Assembly: GCA_963752225.1 (NCBI GenBank)
Contig: CAVVXS010000007.1
Coordinates: 868,001 to 932,000, forward strand
Reading direction: 5' to 3'
DNA length: 64,000 nt
Source: JBBROS01 sp963752225
GTDB taxonomy: Bacteria; Pseudomonadota; Alphaproteobacteria; Acetobacterales; Acetobacteraceae
Part shown: piece after piece, positions 60,092-64,000 of the stretch
How positions within the stretch are numbered: position 1 is the first letter of the stretch
How the letters are laid out: every line of letters begins with the position of its first letter
Made by a program: the position numbers and the translations under genes
The notes under the pieces: generated by a model
Database searches by the model: none
What the model saw: the letters and a program-made list of their open reading frames with translations, nothing else
What the model was told of the DNA's origin: nothing

Positions 60092-61261
60092 TCAGTATGA
60101 CCGCGGCAGGCCCAGCACGTGTTCGGCCACGTACGACAGGATGAGGTTGGTCGAGATCGGCGCCACTTGATACAGCCGGGTTTCGCGGAACTTGCGCTCG
60201 ACGTCGTATTCCTCGGCAAAGCCGAAGCCGCCATGGGTTTGCACGCAGGCTTCGGCGGCGGCCCAGCTTGCGTCGGCGGCCAGCAGCTTGGCGATGTTGG
60301 CTTCCTCGCCGCAGGGGGCGCCGGCCTCGAACTTGGCGCAGCCGGCATGGACCATGAGCTCGGCGGCGCGCATCTGCGCGTAGGCGCGGGCGATCGGGAA
60401 CTGGACGCCCTGATTCTGGCCGATGGGGCGGCCGAACACGACCCGGTCGCGGGCATAGGCGGTCGATTTCGCGGTGAACCACTTGGCGTCGCCAATGCAC
60501 TCGGCGGCGATCAGCAGGCGCTCGGCGTTCATCCCGTCGAGAATGGTGCGGAACCCGCGCCCCTCGGTGCCGAGCAGGGCGTCGGCGGGGATGCGCATGT
60601 TGTCGAAGAACACCTCGCACGAGTTGTGGTTCATCATGGTGCGGATGGGGCGGAGGGTGAGGCCCTGCCCTTTGGTTTCGCGCATGTCGACGATGAAGGT
60701 GGACAGGCCCTCGGTGCGCTTGGCCACTTGGTCTTTCGGGGTGGTGCGGGCGAGCAGCAGCATCAGGTCGGAGTGCTCGGCGCGGCTGGTCCAGATCTTC
60801 TGGCCGTCGATGACGTAGTGGTCGCCGTCGCGGCGGGCGGTGGTGCGGAGGCTGGTTGTGTCGGTGCCGCTGGTGGGCTCGGTGACGCCGAACGCCTGCA
60901 GCCGGAGCTCGCCGCTGGCGATGCCGGGCAGGTAACGCTGCTTCTGCTCGGGCGAGCCGTGACGGAGGATGGCGCCCATGATGTACATCTGCGCGTGGCA
61001 GGCGGCGCCGTTGCAGCCGGACGCGTGGATGGTCTCGAGGATGTCGGCGGCGGCGCGGAGGCCGAGCCCGGCGCCGCCGTATTCCTCCGGGATGAGCACG
61101 CCGAGGTAGCCGGCGTCGGTGAGTGCGCCGACGAACTCCGTGGGATAGGCGCGGTCGGCGTCGAGGCGGCGCCAATACTCGCCGGGGAACTCGGCGCACA
61201 GGCGGGCGACGGCGTCGCGGATCTCGGCATTGGGCGTCGGCCCCGGCGTGGCATGGTCCAT
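60092..61261 (-). CDS. Acyl-CoA dehydrogenase family protein
   Basis: FAD-dependent alpha,beta-dehydrogenase of an acyl-CoA thioester, 389 residues. Conserved parts are LRLQAFGVTEPTSGTDTTSLRTTARRDGDHYVIDGQKIWTS in the middle domain and RDRVVFGRPIGQNQGVQFPIARAYAQM in the C-terminal domain. THGGFGFAEEYDVERKFRETRLYQVAPISTNLI is the typical C-terminal signature. Chain length or branched substrate is not evident. An electron-transfer flavoprotein is needed but not encoded nearby. It is divergent from the RND operon, with a 220-bp gap. Confidence 0.92.
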   Translation of the reverse strand: MDHATPGPTPNAEIRDAVARLCAEFPGEYWRRLDADRAYPTEFVGALTDAGYLGVLIPEEYGGAGLGLRAAADILETIHASGCNGAACHAQMYIMGAILRHGSPEQKQRYLPGIASGELRLQAFGVTEPTSGTDTTSLRTTARRDGDHYVIDGQKIWTSRAEHSDLMLLLARTTPKDQVAKRTEGLSTFIVDMRETKGQGLTLRPIRTMMNHNSCEVFFDNMRIPADALLGTEGRGFRTILDGMNAERLLIAAECIGDAKWFTAKSTAYARDRVVFGRPIGQNQGVQFPIARAYAQMRAAELMVHAGCAKFEAGAPCGEEANIAKLLAADASWAAAEACVQTHGGFGFAEEYDVERKFRETRLYQVAPISTNLILSYVAEHVLGLPRSY

Positions 61262-61394
61262 CGATCGTTCCTCGGGCGCGTGGCGGCGTCGGGTGCAGCA
61301 TGACGTGGGCGGATCGGGGTGTCACGACGCCCCGCGGTCACAACGCGGAACAGTCAGGCGGGGAGACGGGGATGCGGTCGCCGCGTTAAGCCAG

Positions 61395-61418
61395 CGGTAA
61401 AGAGTTTGCTGTTTACCG
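61395..61418. promoter_or_regulatory. Inverted repeat upstream of the RND efflux genes
   Basis: CGGTAAA and TTTACCG form a perfect 7-bp dyad around a 10-base centre, in the 220-bp divergent region. It lies 64 bases before the adaptor start. The geometry suits an operator for a TetR- or MarR-type repressor, but no regulator gene lies within the window next to it. Confidence 0.4.
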
Positions 61419-61481
61419 TAAGCATCCGTATCTAAGGAGTGGCTTCGGAGGGTCGGCCTCCGGTAACAATCACCTCTGGCT

Positions 61482-62597
61482 TTGATCGAGGCGCTTTTGA
61501 CTGTGCTGCGTTCGCTGTCGTTGGTCTCGGTGATGGTGCTGCTGGCAGTCGCGCCGGCGCGGGCGCAGAGCGGCGCCGTTCCGGTCACGATGGCCGAGGC
61601 CGAACGACAGGACGTCGCCGTCGTGCAACGGGCGATCGGCACGGTGCAGGCGTTCCAGTCCGTGCTGGTGCGGGCGCGGGTGGACGGGACGCTGGACAAG
61701 GTGCTGTTCACCGAGGGGCAGTTGGTCAAGCCGGGCGACCTGCTGGCGCAGCTGGATCCGCGGCCGTATCAGGCGATGCTGGACCAGGTGACGGCGAAGC
61801 GGGCGGCCGACGAGGCGGCGCTGGTCAATGCCCGGTCCGACCTCGTGCGCTACAACGACCTTGCCGCAAGCCAGGTCGCGTCGCGGCAGAAACTCGACCA
61901 GACGAAGGCCGGTGTCGCGCAGGCGGAGGCGGCGGTGCGCGGCGACGAGGCGCAGATGGCGGCGGCGCAGCTGAACCTGGATTTCACGCGAATCACCTCG
62001 CCGCTGTCGGGCCGGGTTGGGCTGCGGCTGATCGATCCGGGCAACTACATCCGGGCGGCGGACACGAACAGCACCGGGCTGGTGACGATCGCGCAAATCC
62101 AGCCGATCGCGCTCGTGTTCACGCTGCCGCAGGACGCGTTGCCGAAGGTGCAGGCCGCCATGAAGCGGGGCAAGCTGCCGGTGATGGCGTATAGCAGCGA
62201 CGACCGCACCAAGCTGAGCGAGGGCGAGTTGCTGACGCTGGACAGCTCGATCGACGTCAGCACCGGGACGATCAAGCTGAAGGCGGTGTTCGCGAACGCG
62301 GACGACGCGTTGTGGCCGGGGCAGTTCGTGAACGTGCGGTTGCGGATGGAGACGCGGACCGGGGCGACCACGGTGCCGAGCGCCGCGGTGCAGCGCGGGT
62401 CCAACGGCTTGTACGTCTTCACGGTCAAGCCGGACGGCACGGCCGCGGTGCAGGCGGTGGAGGTGGAGCAGGATGACGGGAAGGTCGCGGTGATCGGCTC
62501 GGGCCTGCAGGTGGGCGACAAGGTGGTGACGAGCGGGCAATCGCGGTTGACGAACGGCACCAAGGTTGCGGCGATCGAGCCGAAGCCGGCGTCCTGA
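61482..62597 (+). CDS. RND efflux periplasmic adaptor (membrane-fusion) protein
   Basis: Adaptor of a tripartite RND efflux pump, 371 residues. An N-terminal signal segment (SLVSVMVLLAVAPARA) is followed by a biotinyl-lipoyl-like barrel (VRARVDGTLDKVLFTEGQLVKPGDLLAQLDPRPYQAMLDQV). An alpha-hairpin comes next (KRAADEAALVNARSDLVRYNDLAASQVASRQKLDQ), then the second half-barrel (ITSPLSGRVGLRLIDPGNYI) and a C-terminal beta domain. The layout resembles MdtA/AcrA. The start is TTG 61482 or a later TTG at 61497, with no strong site. It is followed after 22 bases by the pump gene. Confidence 0.9.
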   Translation: MIEALLTVLRSLSLVSVMVLLAVAPARAQSGAVPVTMAEAERQDVAVVQRAIGTVQAFQSVLVRARVDGTLDKVLFTEGQLVKPGDLLAQLDPRPYQAMLDQVTAKRAADEAALVNARSDLVRYNDLAASQVASRQKLDQTKAGVAQAEAAVRGDEAQMAAAQLNLDFTRITSPLSGRVGLRLIDPGNYIRAADTNSTGLVTIAQIQPIALVFTLPQDALPKVQAAMKRGKLPVMAYSSDDRTKLSEGELLTLDSSIDVSTGTIKLKAVFANADDALWPGQFVNVRLRMETRTGATTVPSAAVQRGSNGLYVFTVKPDGTAAVQAVEVEQDDGKVAVIGSGLQVGDKVVTSGQSRLTNGTKVAAIEPKPAS

Positions 62598-62619
62598 GCA
62601 GGAAGGGCACACAACGCGG

Positions 62620-64000
62620 ATGAGCATCTCCACCCCGTTCATCCGTAAGCCGGTCGCGACGTCGCTGCTGATGGCGGCGATCCTGCTGATCGGGATGGCG
62701 GCGTTCCCGCTGCTGCCGGTGGCGCCGCTGCCGCGGGTCGAGTTCCCGACCATCCAGGTGACGGCGCAATTCCCGGGGGCGAGCCCGGAGACGATGGCGT
62801 CCACGGTGGCGCAGCCGCTGGAGCGGCAATTCTCGCAGATCTCAGGCGTCGCGCAGATGACGTCGGTGAGCGTCGCCGGCAACACCCAGGTGGTGGTCCA
62901 GTTCGAGCTCGAGCGGAACATCGATGCGGCGGCGCTGGACGTGCAGGCGGCGATCAACAATGCCGGCGGGCAGTTGCCGAAGGCGCTGCCGAACCCGCCG
63001 ATCTTCCGCAAGGTGAACCCGGCCGACAGCCCGATTCTGATCCTGTCGGTGCAGAGCGACATCCTGCCGCTGATCGACGTGGACGATTACGCGGACAACA
63101 TCCTGAGCCAGCAGATCAGTCAGATCGGCGGGGTGAGCCAGGTTTCGATCGGCGGCGAGCAGAAGCGGGCGATCCGGGTGCAGATCGACCCGGCGCGGCT
63201 CGGGGCGATGGGGATGACGCTCGAGGACGTGCGGCAGCTGCTGGTGACGTCCACGGTCGACTCGCCGAAGGGCACGGTGGATGGGCCGGAGCGGTCGTTC
63301 TCGGTTTACGCGAACGATCAGCTGACCCGGGCGAACCAACTCGACGACGTGGTGCTGGCGTATCGGAACGGGGCGCCGGTGCGGGTGCGCGACGTGGGCC
63401 AGGCGGTGGACGGACCCGAGAATGCCCGGCTGGCGGGATGGCAGAACGGCAAGCGCGGGATCCAGCTGTTCATCTTCAAGCAGCCGGGCGCGAACGTCAT
63501 CGACACGGTGGAGCGGGTGAAGGCGGCGCTGCCGTCCCTGCGTGCGGCGATCCCGCCTTCGGTGCAGGTCGAGACGGTGGTGGACCGGACGGTGACGATC
63601 CGTGCCTCGGTGCATGAGGTGCAGTTCACCCTCCTGCTGTCGATCGCGCTGGTGGTGATGGTCATCTTCCTGTTCCTGCGGAATTTCTGGGCGACGATCA
63701 TTCCCTCCATCACCGTGCCGCTGGCGCTGGTGGGGACGTTCGCGGTGATGTTCCTGCTCGGCTATTCCCTCAACAACCTGACGCTGATGGCGCTGACGAT
63801 CGCGGTCGGGTTCGTGGTCGACGATGCGATCGTGATGCTGGAGAACATTTACCGGCATATTGAGGACGGGATGAACCCGACCGAGGCGGCGCTGAAGGGC
63901 GCAGGCGAGATCGGGTTCACGATCATCTCCATCAGCCTCAGCTTGATCGCCGTGTTCATTCCGTTGCTGCTGATGGGTGGGATCGTCGGCCGGTTGTTCC
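62620..64000 (+). CDS. RND efflux pump inner-membrane transporter (3' end outside window)
   Basis: First 460 residues of an AcrB/MdtB-type pump that couples proton flow to drug or solute export. MSISTPFIRKPVATSLLMAAILLIG is the first membrane helix. The PN/PC porter subdomains follow, then LLLSIALVVMVIFLFLRNFWATIIPS and the proton-relay Asp pair in AVGFVVDDAIVMLENIYRHIEDG. The end lies beyond 64000. Together with the adaptor it forms one transcript. Whether a second MdtC-like gene and an outer-membrane factor follow cannot be seen. Confidence 0.93.
   Translation, partial: MSISTPFIRKPVATSLLMAAILLIGMAAFPLLPVAPLPRVEFPTIQVTAQFPGASPETMASTVAQPLERQFSQISGVAQMTSVSVAGNTQVVVQFELERNIDAAALDVQAAINNAGGQLPKALPNPPIFRKVNPADSPILILSVQSDILPLIDVDDYADNILSQQISQIGGVSQVSIGGEQKRAIRVQIDPARLGAMGMTLEDVRQLLVTSTVDSPKGTVDGPERSFSVYANDQLTRANQLDDVVLAYRNGAPVRVRDVGQAVDGPENARLAGWQNGKRGIQLFIFKQPGANVIDTVERVKAALPSLRAAIPPSVQVETVVDRTVTIRASVHEVQFTLLLSIALVVMVIFLFLRNFWATIIPSITVPLALVGTFAVMFLLGYSLNNLTLMALTIAVGFVVDDAIVMLENIYRHIEDGMNPTEAALKGAGEIGFTIISISLSLIAVFIPLLLMGGIVGRLF

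Noticed and set aside
57533..62597. Type I secretion system made of the RTX protein plus the downstream adaptor
   Set aside because: The adaptor at 61482 is followed by an RND pump, not by an ABC exporter, so it belongs to an efflux system.

Overview
The window is GC-rich chromosomal DNA from an alphaproteobacterium, most likely Rhodospirillales (an Acetobacteraceae-like genome). The main evidence is gene order. The block dusB-ntrB-ntrC-ntrY-ntrX-dat-hfq-hflX, a fused ispDF, and bamE opposite a cytochrome bc1 chaperone followed by DUF177-rpmF-plsX-fabH-ihfA-merR-tRNA-Pro are all arrangements of that class. No phage, plasmid, insertion sequence, CRISPR array or rRNA was seen.

Layout. 1-5.3 kb (+): end of tmk, holB, metG, tatD, an MBL-fold hydrolase and mazG, forming a replication, translation and house-cleaning operon. 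5.4-16.4 kb (-): dusB-ntrBC-ntrYX (nitrogen and redox two-component systems), a D-amino-acid aminotransferase, hfq, hflX and an inositol-monophosphatase-like gene. 16.5-19.4 kb (+): ispDF and a GT39-like membrane glycosyltransferase. 19.4-23.9 kb (-): the fatty-acid/ribosome cluster with tRNA-Pro(GGG). 24.1-28.4 kb: bamE (+), then the riboflavin cluster ribE-ribB-ribH-nusB-thiL (-). The ribB product carries a degenerate GTP cyclohydrolase II domain. 28.5-33.6 kb (+): a complete branched-chain amino-acid ABC transporter, livHMGF plus a binding protein. 33.7-36 kb (-): flavin reductase, CsbD stress protein and a frameshifted MFS transporter. 36-41.3 kb (-): an isolated fusA, and dapF-mtaB-ftsY. 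41.4-46.6 kb (+): a gene remnant, a Tyr/Pro-rich exported protein, rpmI-rplT and pheST.

46.7-61.3 kb is the accessory part. It holds a GT87 membrane protein, a ThDP-dependent enzyme, a stand-alone Lrp-type sensor domain, an aminotransferase, a gamma-glutamyltransferase-like lipoprotein gene (frameshifted), a DsbA-family gene (frameshifted), a lipoprotein, a class II aldolase, an N-carbamoyl-amino-acid-hydrolase-like enzyme, a conserved hypothetical, an LprI-like gene (frameshifted), a poly-glycine RTX protein and an acyl-CoA dehydrogenase. 61.5-64 kb (+): a tripartite RND efflux adaptor and the start of its pump, which runs off the window.

The observations most worth a second look are: four genes each broken by one small net frameshift, three of them within 6 kb, while the essential genes around them are intact; the poly-Gly RTX protein; the RibB fusion with a lost zinc site; 15-bp tandem repeats, one of which copies a stop codon and a gene terminus; two copies of a dispersed double-hairpin element; a terminator-like hairpin separating ntrY from ntrX; and an EcfG-like promoter ahead of csbD. 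No clearly new multi-gene system was found.
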